NCBI RefSeq assembly: GCF_000382225.1
Contig: NZ_KB907803.1
Location: 1 to 64,000, forward strand
Direction: 5' to 3'
DNA from: Hymenobacter aerophilus DSM 13606
Lineage (GTDB): Bacteria > Bacteroidota > Bacteroidia > Cytophagales > Hymenobacteraceae
DNA length: 64,000 bases
Each line of letters opens with the position of its first letter. Positions within the stretch are counted from its first letter, which is position 1. Shown piece by piece: positions 7,959-17,868 of this stretch. The translations under genes and the position numbers were made by a program. Under the pieces are notes generated by a model. It was not told the DNA's origin. It saw nothing but the letters and a program-made list of their open reading frames with translations, and did not search any database.

Positions 7959-9524
7959 ATGCGCAACGTCTACGCCCAATTGTTCCTCGTACTGCTGCTG
8001 CCGTTGGCTCTGCTGCTCGGCGGCTGCCAGGGCAAGCAGCCGGCCGGCCGCATCACGGCCGGGAACTACCTGACGGTTATTCCCGACCCCAAAAGCCTGG
8101 GCGAAACCTACGTGAGCGACCCCGACTCGTTGCTGCAACCCGGCACGGTAGCCGCCCTCAACGCCCGGCTGTCCGGCCTCGACCAGCGCGGGCGCGCCCA
8201 TATTGATGTGGTGCTGGTGCAGAGCATCGGCGAAGAAGTACCCAAGACGGCGGCCACGGCCCTGTTCAACCAGTGGAAAATCGGCGACAAGGAGAAGAAC
8301 AACGGCCTGCTGCTGCTGCTGGTAATGGACCAGCACCGGGTGGAGTTTGAAACCGGCTACGGCCTCGAAGGCGACCTGCCCGACGTTACCTGCTTTCGCA
8401 TTCAGCAGCAGTACATGGTGCCCGAGCTGAAAGCCGGGCGCACCGATGCCGCCGTGCAGGCCGGCGTAGACGCCCTCATTCGCGAGCTGACGGGCTCGGT
8501 GACCACTCCCGCCCTCGTCCCCGATATCCCGCTCGGTCCGGATGCAGAGTTGGCCGCGCCCCCGCCGCCAATGGAGCAGGCCCCTTTGGAAGTAGCGCCC
8601 GAAGCCTACCAGCCGCAACCCGAAGCAGCTTCCCACGGCTACGATGAGGACACTAACCAGCTGGCCGGGCCGGCCCCGTCGTTTCTGGGCCAATGGGGCG
8701 GCTGGCTGCTCACCCTGGGAGTTCCGGCAGTAATTCTGCTGCTGATACTGCGCACTTCGGACCCCCAAAAGAAGAAGGAGCGCCTCGGGCAGTTTGGCTT
8801 CTGGACCTTGGTAATAGCGCTGTTTTCGCTCACCTGGGTGTCGTGGCTGGTGCTGGCCTACGTGCTGCCGCTGCTGGCGGTGCACGGCTATCTGTTCTAT
8901 CAGTACCAGCTTAGCCAGCAGCCCCGGTGGCAGAAGCTTAGCCGGCGGCGGCAGTATAAGCGGCTGCGGCGGACGCACCGCTATCTGGGCTTCACGGCCT
9001 ACCTGTTCCCGGTGGTGCTGGCTTGGTACTGGCCCTGGCACCGCCGCCGGCTGGCCCACCTGCGCGACGACCCCTACACCTGCCCCGACTGCGCCCAGCT
9101 CATGCACAAGCTCGACGGCACCGCCGAAAAGCCCTACCTCACGGCCGGCGAGCAGACCGAAGAAATGGTGGAGTCGGTTGACTATGACGTGTGGGCCTGC
9201 CCCAATGGCCACTACCTGCAACTGGCCTACGCCAACCCCGACAGCGCCCTGAAGCAGTGCTCGGCCTGCCACTACCTCACGCTGGAGCTCGAGAGTTCCG
9301 AAACGGTGAGGGCTGCCACTACCTCCACCTCCGGCTGGGGCTGGAACAGGTTCCGGTGTAAATTCTGCCAGCACGAGGAAAAGGCCCGGTTCACCATCGC
9401 GCGCAAGTCCGAAAGCAGCTCTTCCTCCGGGAGAAGCTACTCGTCGTCGTCCTCGTCCAGCAGCAGTAGCTCCAGCAGCAGCGGCGGTTCGTCGGGTGGC
9501 GGCGGGGCGGGCAGCAGCTGGTAA
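7959..9524 (+). CDS. TPM-domain (YgcG-like) lipoprotein with zinc ribbons and Ser/Gly-rich tail
   Basis: Encodes 521 residues. The lipobox LLGGC puts the acylated Cys at residue 23. The TPM domain spans about 45-180 (IDVVLVQSIGEE, NGLLLLLVMDQHRVEFETGYGLEG), the fold also found in the Psb32 and MOLO-1 families. Hydrophobic segments at about 245-265, 280-315 and 340-360 anchor the middle of the protein. The C-terminal part carries several CxxC pairs (CPDC, CSAC, CKFC) that look like zinc ribbons, then a Ser-rich tail ending SGGGGAGSSW, common at the end of TPM proteins. It probably works in the envelope; the substrate is unknown. Confidence 0.85.
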   Translation: MRNVYAQLFLVLLLPLALLLGGCQGKQPAGRITAGNYLTVIPDPKSLGETYVSDPDSLLQPGTVAALNARLSGLDQRGRAHIDVVLVQSIGEEVPKTAATALFNQWKIGDKEKNNGLLLLLVMDQHRVEFETGYGLEGDLPDVTCFRIQQQYMVPELKAGRTDAAVQAGVDALIRELTGSVTTPALVPDIPLGPDAELAAPPPPMEQAPLEVAPEAYQPQPEAASHGYDEDTNQLAGPAPSFLGQWGGWLLTLGVPAVILLLILRTSDPQKKKERLGQFGFWTLVIALFSLTWVSWLVLAYVLPLLAVHGYLFYQYQLSQQPRWQKLSRRRQYKRLRRTHRYLGFTAYLFPVVLAWYWPWHRRRLAHLRDDPYTCPDCAQLMHKLDGTAEKPYLTAGEQTEEMVESVDYDVWACPNGHYLQLAYANPDSALKQCSACHYLTLELESSETVRAATTSTSGWGWNRFRCKFCQHEEKARFTIARKSESSSSSGRSYSSSSSSSSSSSSSSGGSSGGGGAGSSW

Positions 9525-9803
9525 GCAGGCAGTAGTTTTGCGCCGGCTAGCAGCCTGATTTTGAGGCTGCTGATTTTTGGCTGCCTATCTTGCCGGCCCG
9601 TCCCGGCTGCGGTTGGAGCCAAGCTGAGCCGCAAATCGGGCGGATGGCGCAAACCCGGCGGCTGGTTTTTCCGTTTGGCTGACTTAGCTGTGGCCAACCG
9701 CAAAAACGTCCCGCCCCGTACCGGGAGCTGAAACGCGGCCGGCCGTCATCCGCCACGTCTGTCAGGCTTCGCCTTCTCTATTCCGACCTCTACTTTTCGT
9801 CTT
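9525..9803 (+). other. Spacer upstream of tamB
   Basis: No coding sequence is supported in these 279 bases. A -7-type box TAGTTTTG lies at 9533-9540 with no clear -33 partner. If used it gives a leader of about 250 bases before tamB. Confidence 0.4.
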
Positions 9804-12800
9804 TTGCCGGTTTACCTGCGTCGCATTTTATACGCCCTGCTGGGGCTGGTTGGGCTGATTCTGCTGCTGGCAGTCGGCCTGTTTTTGTACGTCCAGACGC
9901 CTTCGGGGCAGGATTTTGTGGCCAACCAGGCCCAGAAGTATCTGCGCGACAAGCTGCAGACCGACGTGCGCATCGGCAAGTTCCGCTCCGATTTGCGCAA
10001 CACCATCAGCTTCGACGACGTGTTTCTGGCCGACCAGCAGGGCGACACGCTCGTGTCGGTGGGCCACCTGGGCGTCAACATCGACATTTTTGCGCTGCTC
10101 AAGTCGAAAATCAAGGTCAGCAGCCTGGAGCTCAATAATGGCCGCATTGCCATCAGCCGCACCGAGCCCGACAGCATCAGCAACTACGACTTCATCCTGA
10201 ACGCCTTCGCCACCGGCGACACGGCCACGGTGGCTACCACGGCCGCCGACACCACCGGCTCGGGCTTCACCTACGACATCGGCGACGCCAAACTGACCAA
10301 CATCCTGCTCACCTATAAAGATGAAGTGGATGGCCTCGACCTGCGCACCAAAGTGGGCGCGCTGGCTTTGAGCATGGACGAGGTGGACGTGGACAACTCC
10401 ATCTATAAGGTGAACGAGGTGGCGCTGAAGAACACGACCATCAACTTCGCGCAAACCAAAATCCCGCCCGACTCGCCCGCCGACACGGCCGCCCTCACGT
10501 TGCAGTTCGGCCTCAACAAGGCCCGCCTCGACAACGTGGCGCTTACCTACCGCAACCGCCCCTCGGCGCAATACATCAGCACCCGCATCGGCGAAGCCGA
10601 GGTAACGGCCGATAACATCGACCTGATTAACAGCCGCGTGGCCCTCAACAAGCTCACGCTGCGCAACACCACGTTTGCCTACGCCCAGAACGAGGAAGTG
10701 CCCACCGAGCAGCGCGTGGTGAACCCCGCCGAAGCCGTGCGCGACCTCGACGCCTCGGTGAAGAACGCTACCGGCCAGGAGTCGAGCTGGGTGGTGAGCC
10801 TCAAGGAATCCGACATCAATGGGGTGGAGGTGGCCTTCGACAACTTCAACCAGCCCCGCCAGCGCACCAAGGTGAGCGGCATGGACTACAACCACCTCAA
10901 GTTCACCAACCTCACGCTGAACACCGAGAACCTGCGCTACTCGGAAAACAGCACCACCGGCCGCATTACGCAGCTTTCGGGCCAGGAGCAGAGCGGCTTC
11001 GCCGTAACCCGCGCCCAGGCCGACGTGGTGTTCGACTCGACCCAGACCCGCCTCGACAACCTCGACCTCGTCACGCCCCACACCCGCATCCGGCGCACGC
11101 TGGCCATGCAGTACAAGAGCCTCGACGCCATTGCCGACGACCTAGCCAACCTGCAAATTGAGGCCGACCTGCGCGACACCCGCCTGGGCTTCCGCGACAT
11201 TCTGTATCTGGCGCCCGACCTGATTGACACCCCGCCCTTCACCACCGGCCCCAATCAGTCGGTGCTGCTGAGCGGCAAAGTGGGTGGTAAAGTGAGCGAC
11301 CTGCGCATCAGCGGCCTGGAAGTGGTGGGGTTGCGCAACACCCAGCTCGTAGCCAGCGGCCGCATTCAGGGCCTGCCCGAAACCGACCGTCGCCTGTACG
11401 CCGACCTCAACATCCAGAAGTTCGTCACCACCAACGCCGACATCCGGAGCCTGGTGCCGCGCGGCACGATTCCGGCCGGCTACTCGCTGCCGCCGCTGAT
11501 GACGGTGAGCGGCACGTTCAAGGGCCGGCCCACGGCGCTGGTCTTCGACACCGACCTCAAGGCCAAAACCACCTACGGCAACCTGGCCGCCAAAGTGAAC
11601 GTGGGCGCCGGCCCCGTGGGCCAGGAACCGGTAAAGGCCGTGTTCAGCACTCAGGGGCTGAATGTGGGCAAGCTCATTGGCGACCCCACCATTGGCACCG
11701 TTACGGCCAGCGGCACGCTGACGGGCCGCGGCGGCCTCGACCCCAACCAGCTGCGGGGCCAGCTCACTGCCAACGTGCAGCAGGCCACCTACAACGGCTA
11801 CACCTACCACGGCATCGTGGCTAAGGTCGACATCGACCGCAACCGCTATGTGGTGGACGCCAGCAGCAAGGACGACCCCAACCTCAACCTCGATGTGCTG
11901 GCTACCATCGACCTGCGCAACGCCTCCAACCCGACCTACCGCGTCGACCGGCTGAATCTGCGCGGGGCCAACCTGACGGCCCTGGGCTTCTACACCGGTG
12001 GCAACCTGAGCGTGCAGGGCGACCTGCAGGCCAACTTGAGCGGCTCCGACCTGAACACCATCAACGGCACGTTCTCGGGCAGCCGCATTGCCATTGTGAG
12101 CGACGGCAAGCCCTTCGTGCTCGATTCAGTGAGCGGCCGCATTGTGCAGCGCACCGGCCGCACCGAAGTGGACTTTGCCAGCTCGGTGGCCGACCTGACG
12201 CTGCGCGGCAACACCCGCCTCGGCGACATTGCCACGGCCCTGGAGCAGCACATCGACCGCTACTTCAACCTGCCCGGCGTGCAGTACCGCCCCGCCAGCA
12301 GCTACCAGCAGTTCACGTTCGAGGCCGAGGTGAAGGAGCCCAAGGTGTTCAGCGCCTTCGTGCCCGACTTACAACAGCTCACGCCCTTCAAGCTCACCGG
12401 CGGCTTCGACAGCCGCGAAGCCGACCTGCGCCTGAACACCCGTATTGCCCGCATCAAGTACGCCGGCTACCAGCTCGACTCGCTCCGTTTCTCGGTTTCC
12501 TCCGACCCGCAGAAGCTCGACTACGGCCTGCGGCTCGACCAGATCAGCCAGGACACGACCCTGAACCTGCCTAACCCCAGCCTCGTGGGCAGCATTGCCG
12601 ACAACAAGGTGGGCACTCACCTGCGCATTGCCCGGAACGACAGCAGTACCAACCTCGATTTGGGCGGCGTGCTGCAGGTGTATGAGCGGGGCGATGCCTA
12701 CGGCTTCAGCTTCGACCCCAAGCTGGTGCTCAACAACCAGCAGTGGGCCGTGCAGCCGGGCAACGAGCTGCGCTACAACGTGAACAGCGGCGCCATCCGG

Positions 12801-14999
12801 GCCGAAAACGTGCGTTTGAGCCAGGGCGACCAGAGCATTGCGCTGCAAACGCTGGCCGGGGCCGGCTACCCGCTGCAGGCCCAGTTCAGCAACCTCAACC
12901 TGAACGAGCTGGCCACGGCCGGCGGCCTGCAGGATTCGCTGGTGGGCGGCACGCTCAATGGCCAGGCCGTGGTGAAATCGTTGGGGCAGCCCAACATGGC
13001 CTTTACGGCCGACGCCAGCCTGCGGGGGCTGACCTACACCAAAACCCTGCTCGGTGATTTGGCCCTGAAAGCCAACAACGCCACCGCCGACCGCTACACC
13101 GTGGACCTGCGCCTGACCGGCGGCCCCAACGACAACAACGTGCGCGTGAGCGGCGACTACCTGGCTAGCGGCGCGCTGGCTATGAAGGCCGATGTAACCC
13201 GTTTCGCGCTGGGCACCATTGAGCCGTTTTCGCTGGGCGAAATTCGCGAAACGACTGGCTACCTCAGCGGCCAGCTCGACATTGCCGGCACCACCGCCGC
13301 CCCCGAGGTGCGCGGCCAGCTGACCACCAACGACGCCGGCTTCACGCTCACCCAGCTCGGCGCCCCCTTCACGCTGCCCCGCCAGGATATCACCTTCGAC
13401 GAAAAGGGCATCCGCCTCAACGATTTCGTGATTCTGGATTCGCTGCGCAACCGCGCCGTGGTGGATGGCTACGTGCTGACTCAGACGTTCGTGGACTACG
13501 GCTTCCGGCTCGATGCCACCACCGAGGATTTCATTGCCGTGCAGAGCACCCAGCGCGACAACCCGCTGTTCTGGGGCAAGCTGATTGTCGATTCGAAGTC
13601 GCGCATTACGGGTGATTTGAACCTGATGAAAATCCGCACCACGGCCAGCGTCGTGGATGGCTCGAACTTCTTCGTGGCCGTGCCCAACGACGAGGCCGAC
13701 AAGGTGAGTACCGAGGGCATTGTGGAGTTCATCGACAAGAGCGCCCCCATCGACACCCTGTTGCAGCAGCAGCTGGCCCGGCAGGACTCGGCCAAAACGG
13801 CCGCCGGCTACGACATTGCCGCCACCATCACCGTCACCGACGAAACCCCGTTTACGGTGGTGATTGACGAGGCTTCGGGCGACAACCTGAAGGTGCGGGC
13901 CAACGGCACGCTCAGCACGGCCATCGACCCGGCGGGCAACATCACGCTCAGCGGCCGGCTGGCCGTGCAGAGCGGTAGCTACCACCTCTCGCTCTACGAC
14001 GTGACGGAGCGCGACTTCCAGATTGCCGAGGGCAGCACCATCACCTGGTCGGGCGACCCGTACAGCGGCATTGCCGACGTGTCGGCCATTTACGTGGCCA
14101 AAGCCGCGCCGGCCGAGCTGCTCTCGGGCCAGGGCGTGAGCGACGAAACGCTGAAGTCGACCGCCCGCAACACGCTGCCCTTCAACGTGTACCTGAACGT
14201 GGACGGGGAGCTGCTCAAGCCCGCCATCAGCTTCGATATCAAGCTGCCCGAAGACAGCCGCACCGAGCTGCGCAACCAGATTGAAACCCGCCTGACCCAG
14301 CTGCGCCAGCCCAGCCAGACCGACGAGCTGAACAAGCAGGTGTTTTCGCTGCTGGTACTCAACCGCTTCCTGGCCGAAAACCCGTTTGCGAGCAGCGGCG
14401 GCAGCATTGTGGCCGAGCAGCTACGCGGTAGCGCCAGCCAGGTGCTCACCGAGCAGCTCAACAAGCTCACGGGCTCCTACCTCTCCAACCTGGGCGTGGA
14501 GCTGGGCGTGAACTCGCAGGCCGATTTCTCGTCGGGCTCGGAGAAAACCCGCACCGACCTGAACGTGGCCGTGCGCCGCCAGCTGTTCAACGACCGCGTA
14601 ACGGTGCGCCTGGGTACCGATGTGCCGCTGGCCAACGGCAACCGTACGGCGGGTGGCGAGGGGCAGAAAACCAGCGACTTCGCCGGCGACGTGAGCATCG
14701 AGTACGACATTCTGGCCAACGGCCGCCTGCGCCTGCGCGCCTACCGCAACAACGCCTACGCCGACATCGACGGGCCCTACGTGCGCAACGGCGCCTCGCT
14801 GATTTACCAGCGCGACTACCAGAACTTCGCCGACCTGTTCAAGGGCATCGACAAAGACGTGAAGCAGCGCAACAAGGAAATCCGCAAGCGGCAGAAGCAG
14901 CAAGAAAAGGCCACCGCCGACTCGGTAAAAACCACCGCCACCCAGCCCCCCCGCCGCGACTCGGCGCGGGTAGCCGGGCGGCCAACCAGCAGCAAGTAG
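9804..14999 (+). CDS. tamB: Translocation and assembly module protein TamB (DUF490/AsmA-like)
   Basis: Encodes 1731 residues from TTG 9804, chosen because it gives a short basic N-terminus and a single TM anchor (residues 7-29, ILYALLGLVGLILLLAVGLF). The rest is a long run of beta-strand-rich repeats, as in AsmA/TamB proteins that form periplasm-spanning hydrophobic grooves. The C-terminal DUF490 region is about residues 1250-1690, ending in predicted barrel-like strands and a basic, Lys/Arg/Gln-rich tail. TamB works with an Omp85 partner at the outer membrane and is implicated in barrel insertion and phospholipid transport. The partner gene follows 127 bp downstream, across a perfect 42-bp palindrome. 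Confidence 0.95.
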   Translation: MPVYLRRILYALLGLVGLILLLAVGLFLYVQTPSGQDFVANQAQKYLRDKLQTDVRIGKFRSDLRNTISFDDVFLADQQGDTLVSVGHLGVNIDIFALLKSKIKVSSLELNNGRIAISRTEPDSISNYDFILNAFATGDTATVATTAADTTGSGFTYDIGDAKLTNILLTYKDEVDGLDLRTKVGALALSMDEVDVDNSIYKVNEVALKNTTINFAQTKIPPDSPADTAALTLQFGLNKARLDNVALTYRNRPSAQYISTRIGEAEVTADNIDLINSRVALNKLTLRNTTFAYAQNEEVPTEQRVVNPAEAVRDLDASVKNATGQESSWVVSLKESDINGVEVAFDNFNQPRQRTKVSGMDYNHLKFTNLTLNTENLRYSENSTTGRITQLSGQEQSGFAVTRAQADVVFDSTQTRLDNLDLVTPHTRIRRTLAMQYKSLDAIADDLANLQIEADLRDTRLGFRDILYLAPDLIDTPPFTTGPNQSVLLSGKVGGKVSDLRISGLEVVGLRNTQLVASGRIQGLPETDRRLYADLNIQKFVTTNADIRSLVPRGTIPAGYSLPPLMTVSGTFKGRPTALVFDTDLKAKTTYGNLAAKVNVGAGPVGQEPVKAVFSTQGLNVGKLIGDPTIGTVTASGTLTGRGGLDPNQLRGQLTANVQQATYNGYTYHGIVAKVDIDRNRYVVDASSKDDPNLNLDVLATIDLRNASNPTYRVDRLNLRGANLTALGFYTGGNLSVQGDLQANLSGSDLNTINGTFSGSRIAIVSDGKPFVLDSVSGRIVQRTGRTEVDFASSVADLTLRGNTRLGDIATALEQHIDRYFNLPGVQYRPASSYQQFTFEAEVKEPKVFSAFVPDLQQLTPFKLTGGFDSREADLRLNTRIARIKYAGYQLDSLRFSVSSDPQKLDYGLRLDQISQDTTLNLPNPSLVGSIADNKVGTHLRIARNDSSTNLDLGGVLQVYERGDAYGFSFDPKLVLNNQQWAVQPGNELRYNVNSGAIRAENVRLSQGDQSIALQTLAGAGYPLQAQFSNLNLNELATAGGLQDSLVGGTLNGQAVVKSLGQPNMAFTADASLRGLTYTKTLLGDLALKANNATADRYTVDLRLTGGPNDNNVRVSGDYLASGALAMKADVTRFALGTIEPFSLGEIRETTGYLSGQLDIAGTTAAPEVRGQLTTNDAGFTLTQLGAPFTLPRQDITFDEKGIRLNDFVILDSLRNRAVVDGYVLTQTFVDYGFRLDATTEDFIAVQSTQRDNPLFWGKLIVDSKSRITGDLNLMKIRTTASVVDGSNFFVAVPNDEADKVSTEGIVEFIDKSAPIDTLLQQQLARQDSAKTAAGYDIAATITVTDETPFTVVIDEASGDNLKVRANGTLSTAIDPAGNITLSGRLAVQSGSYHLSLYDVTERDFQIAEGSTITWSGDPYSGIADVSAIYVAKAAPAELLSGQGVSDETLKSTARNTLPFNVYLNVDGELLKPAISFDIKLPEDSRTELRNQIETRLTQLRQPSQTDELNKQVFSLLVLNRFLAENPFASSGGSIVAEQLRGSASQVLTEQLNKLTGSYLSNLGVELGVNSQADFSSGSEKTRTDLNVAVRRQLFNDRVTVRLGTDVPLANGNRTAGGEGQKTSDFAGDVSIEYDILANGRLRLRAYRNNAYADIDGPYVRNGASLIYQRDYQNFADLFKGIDKDVKQRNKEIRKRQKQQEKATADSVKTTATQPPRRDSARVAGRPTSSK

Positions 15000-15009
15000 A
15001 GAATCAGAA

Positions 15010-15110
15010 GAACGTCATGCAGAGCGGAGCGAAGCATCTCGCGTGCTCACATCCGTTAACTATTACAATGTGAGCACGCGAGATGCTTCGCTCCGCTCTG
15101 CATGACGTTC
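15010..15110. repeat. Perfect 42-bp palindrome, family A (gcGAGCGnAGCGAAG type)
   Basis: Arms 15010-15051 and 15069-15110 are exact complements with a 17-base loop. The core AGAGCGGAGCGAAGCATCTC is related to the repeats at 42.3, 44.1, 49.8, 53.1 and 59.7 kb. It occupies most of the tamB-tamL spacer and would be in the shared mRNA. Confidence 0.9.
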
Positions 15111-15126
15111 CAAAACGAATCAGCCA

Positions 15127-17562
15127 GTGCCCCAACTTCAACCTCACCGCCCTTTGTTCTCCCGCTTCATCCGCTCCGGCCGTCGGTGGGCGGCCAGCGG
15201 GCTGCTGCTGGCCGGGCTGGCCGGGTGCAGCGGCCTCAAGTTCATCCCCGACGATGCCCGCCTCTACACCGGCAGCACCGTCAAGCTCAAGTCGAACACC
15301 GGCACCGAAATACCGAACGAGGCCGTGGTGCAGACCGAGCTGGAGGCCGTAATTGCGCCCCCGCCGAACTCCTCCATTCTGGGCATGCGGCCCAAGCTGT
15401 ATTTCTGGCACCTGGGCGAGGGCAAAACCAAGGGCCTGGGCCACTGGCTGGCCGATAAGTACGGCGAGAAGCCGGTGCTGTTCAGCGAGGTGGATACGGC
15501 CCGCGTGGCCGGCCTCATGCTCAACCGCCTCAACAACGACGGCTTTTTCAAGCCCGAAGTGCGCGCCAACGTCAAGCTCGAAGACCGCACGGCCTCCGTC
15601 GATTATGAGGCCCGCGTAAACCAGGTGTACCGCATCAAGGAGGTGTTCTTCCCCGAGCGCGACACGCTGCTCGACCGCGACATTCGGGCCACCCAGGCGG
15701 CTTCGCTGCTGAAAGTGGGCGACCCTTATAATTTACAGACGTTCGTGAATGAGCGGGTGCGGATTGATAACGAGCTCAAGAACAAGGGCTACTACTATTT
15801 CGCGCCCGATTACCTGCTGTTTCAGGTAGACAGTACGCTGGATAATCAGGTGAATGTATACCTGAAAGTGAAGGGCAGCATTCCGGCCAATGCCGCCCAG
15901 CCCTACGTGCTCAACCGCGTGGTGCTCAACACCGATTACACCCTAGAAGACACCACGACCAACAAAACGCCCATCAACTACCGGGGCTACCGCTACTACC
16001 CCGACGAGTCGGTGTTCAAGGCCAAGGCCATTGCCAACGCCGTGTTCCTGTACCCCGACAGCCTCTACCGCCGCCGCCGCGCCGACCAGACGCTGAGCCG
16101 CCTGATGAGCCTGGGAACCTTCCGCTTCGTCGACCAGCAGTTCCGGCCCGCCCGCAACAAGCCCGATTCGTTGCAGTACGGCTTCCTGAACGCCATTGTG
16201 CGCATGACGCAGGTGCCCAAGAAGTCGATTCGGGCCGAGCTGCAGATGAACACGTCGAACCTGTTTACCGGGCCGGCCGTGGTGGTGCAGTACCGCAACC
16301 GCTCGGCGTTGCGCGGGGCCGAGCAGCTGCTCATCAACGCCCAGGCCTCGGTAGAAACGGGCAAGGGCGCGCTGTCGGGCGTTACCTCCACCCAGTACGG
16401 CCTCGATGCCCAGCTGCTGGTGCCGCGCCTGATTACGCCGCCCTTCGATATCCGGCTGCGCAACTCCGATTTCCAGCCCCGTACCTTCTTCGAGGCCGGC
16501 GTTAAGTACGTCGACCGTACCAAGTATTTCCAGCAGAACGTGTTCAACCTGGGCTACGGCTACACCTGGAAAACCAAGCTCACCAACGAGCAGCGCCTGC
16601 AACCCATCGACCTGCAGTACGTGCGCCTGAGCAACACCCAGCCCGTATTCGAGCAATTGCTCAACGATAAGCCCTTCCTGCGCCAGAGCTTCCGCCAGCA
16701 GTTCATTCTGGGCAGCAACTACACCTACACCTACAACCAGCAGGTGCTGGAGCAGCGCCGCAACCAGATTTACTTCAGCGGCGGCCTGGAGTTGTCGGGC
16801 AACCTGGCCTACCTGCTCAAGAACCTGGGCGGAGCCAGCAAGGAAACCACCGACACGGGCGAGCAGGCTTACAAGCTATTCGGGCGCGAGTTCTCGCAGT
16901 ATTCCAAGGTGAACCTGGAGCTGCGCAACTACTACCGCACCTCTGTCAATCCGGCCAGCGGCAACAAACTGGCGGCCCGCCTGCTCATCGGCGCGGGCGT
17001 TCCCTACCTCAACTCCAGCGTGCTGCCCTACCTGAAACAGTACGGCATCGGCGGCCCCAACAGCGTGCGGGCCTTTGCCGCCCGCGGTATCGGCCCCGGC
17101 ACCTACCGCACCCCCGCCAACAGCGGCAACGGCGGCTTCTACGACCAGGTAGGCGACATTCGCCTCGAAGGTAATATCGAGTACCGCCAGGATTTGTTTC
17201 CGTACGTGAAGGGCGCCGTGTTCGTGGATGCGGGCAACATCTGGCTGGTAAACGGCGACCCCGCCCGCCCCACCTACGACAGCAAAGGCCAACCCGACGG
17301 CAAAAACGGGCAGTTCCAGTTCAACTCCTTCTTCAAGGAACTGGCCGTAGGTGCCGGCGTAGGCCTGCGCATCGACGTGCAGTTCTTCGTTATCCGCCTC
17401 GATGCCGCCGTGCCCCTGCGCTACCCCTACGCCAACACGGACTTCGACGTCCGGAAAAACCCGGAAATTCCCGTGCCGCCGGGCTTCAACGACGAATACC
17501 GGAAAAGCCCCATGCTGCTCGACGGCCTGCGCCTGAACCTGGGTATCGGCTATCCGTTTTAA
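15127..17562 (+). CDS. tamL: TamA/BamA-family outer membrane lipoprotein (TamL)
   Basis: Encodes 811 residues from GTG 15127. A lipobox (LLLAGLAGC) follows the basic N-terminus and puts the lipidated Cys near residue 35, as in the Bacteroidota TamL lineage and unlike proteobacterial TamA. POTRA-like segments run to about residue 330 (VNQVYRIKEVFFPERDTL, NVYLKVKGSIPANA). The C-terminal half is an Omp85 barrel with a lid-type sequence (GGPNSVRAFAARGIGPG) and an aromatic terminal strand ending GIGYPF. It is the outer-membrane partner of TamB upstream. Confidence 0.93.
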   Translation: MPQLQPHRPLFSRFIRSGRRWAASGLLLAGLAGCSGLKFIPDDARLYTGSTVKLKSNTGTEIPNEAVVQTELEAVIAPPPNSSILGMRPKLYFWHLGEGKTKGLGHWLADKYGEKPVLFSEVDTARVAGLMLNRLNNDGFFKPEVRANVKLEDRTASVDYEARVNQVYRIKEVFFPERDTLLDRDIRATQAASLLKVGDPYNLQTFVNERVRIDNELKNKGYYYFAPDYLLFQVDSTLDNQVNVYLKVKGSIPANAAQPYVLNRVVLNTDYTLEDTTTNKTPINYRGYRYYPDESVFKAKAIANAVFLYPDSLYRRRRADQTLSRLMSLGTFRFVDQQFRPARNKPDSLQYGFLNAIVRMTQVPKKSIRAELQMNTSNLFTGPAVVVQYRNRSALRGAEQLLINAQASVETGKGALSGVTSTQYGLDAQLLVPRLITPPFDIRLRNSDFQPRTFFEAGVKYVDRTKYFQQNVFNLGYGYTWKTKLTNEQRLQPIDLQYVRLSNTQPVFEQLLNDKPFLRQSFRQQFILGSNYTYTYNQQVLEQRRNQIYFSGGLELSGNLAYLLKNLGGASKETTDTGEQAYKLFGREFSQYSKVNLELRNYYRTSVNPASGNKLAARLLIGAGVPYLNSSVLPYLKQYGIGGPNSVRAFAARGIGPGTYRTPANSGNGGFYDQVGDIRLEGNIEYRQDLFPYVKGAVFVDAGNIWLVNGDPARPTYDSKGQPDGKNGQFQFNSFFKELAVGAGVGLRIDVQFFVIRLDAAVPLRYPYANTDFDVRKNPEIPVPPGFNDEYRKSPMLLDGLRLNLGIGYPF

Positions 17563-17566
17563 AAAT

Positions 17567-17608
17567 AAGCTGTTAGCTGTTAGCTGAGAGCTTATAGCTG
17601 TTAGCTAG
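17567..17608. repeat. AGCT-type short tandem repeat arm
   Basis: A run of overlapping GCTGTTAGCT-like units directly after the tamL stop. It has no inverted partner here but matches the AGCT family seen at 40.1, 52.0 and 56.8 kb. Confidence 0.6.
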
Positions 17609-17619
17609 GCAGCACTGTA

Positions 17620-17862
17620 AGCCCCAGCGGGGCGACATATCGGTAGCCGGCAATGCGCCAACAATTCTAAAGCCCCAGCGGGGCGACACCTTCGTTGAAC
17701 GATTGGTGTCGCCCCGCTGGGGCTTTAGAATTGTTGGCGCATTGCCGGCTACCGATATGTCGCCCCGCTGGGGCTGGCGGCTTGACGGCTACCGATATGT
17801 TGCCCCGCTGGGGCTTGCGCATTGCCGACTACCGACATGTCGCCCCGCTGGGGCTTGCCGCT
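17620..17862. repeat. Cluster of six REP-like palindromes (GCCCCAGCGGGGCGAC)
   Basis: The palindrome GCCCCAGCGGGGC occurs six times, at about 17622 and 17672 in one orientation and at about 17708, 17758, 17798 and 17838 in the other; the copy near 17798 has one change (GTTG for GTCG). Copies are joined by variants of ATATCGGTAGCCGGCAATGC. This is the layout of REP/BIME units mobilised by RAYT transposases; no RAYT gene is in the window. It fills the convergent gap between tamL and the YdeP-type gene. Confidence 0.85.
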
Positions 17863-17868
17863 ACGGAA

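Noticed and set aside
17620-17862. CRISPR array
   Set aside because: Copies are palindromic, occur in both orientations, and linkers are related to each other instead of unique; no cas gene is near. The same holds for the repeat field at 23.83-24.09 kb.
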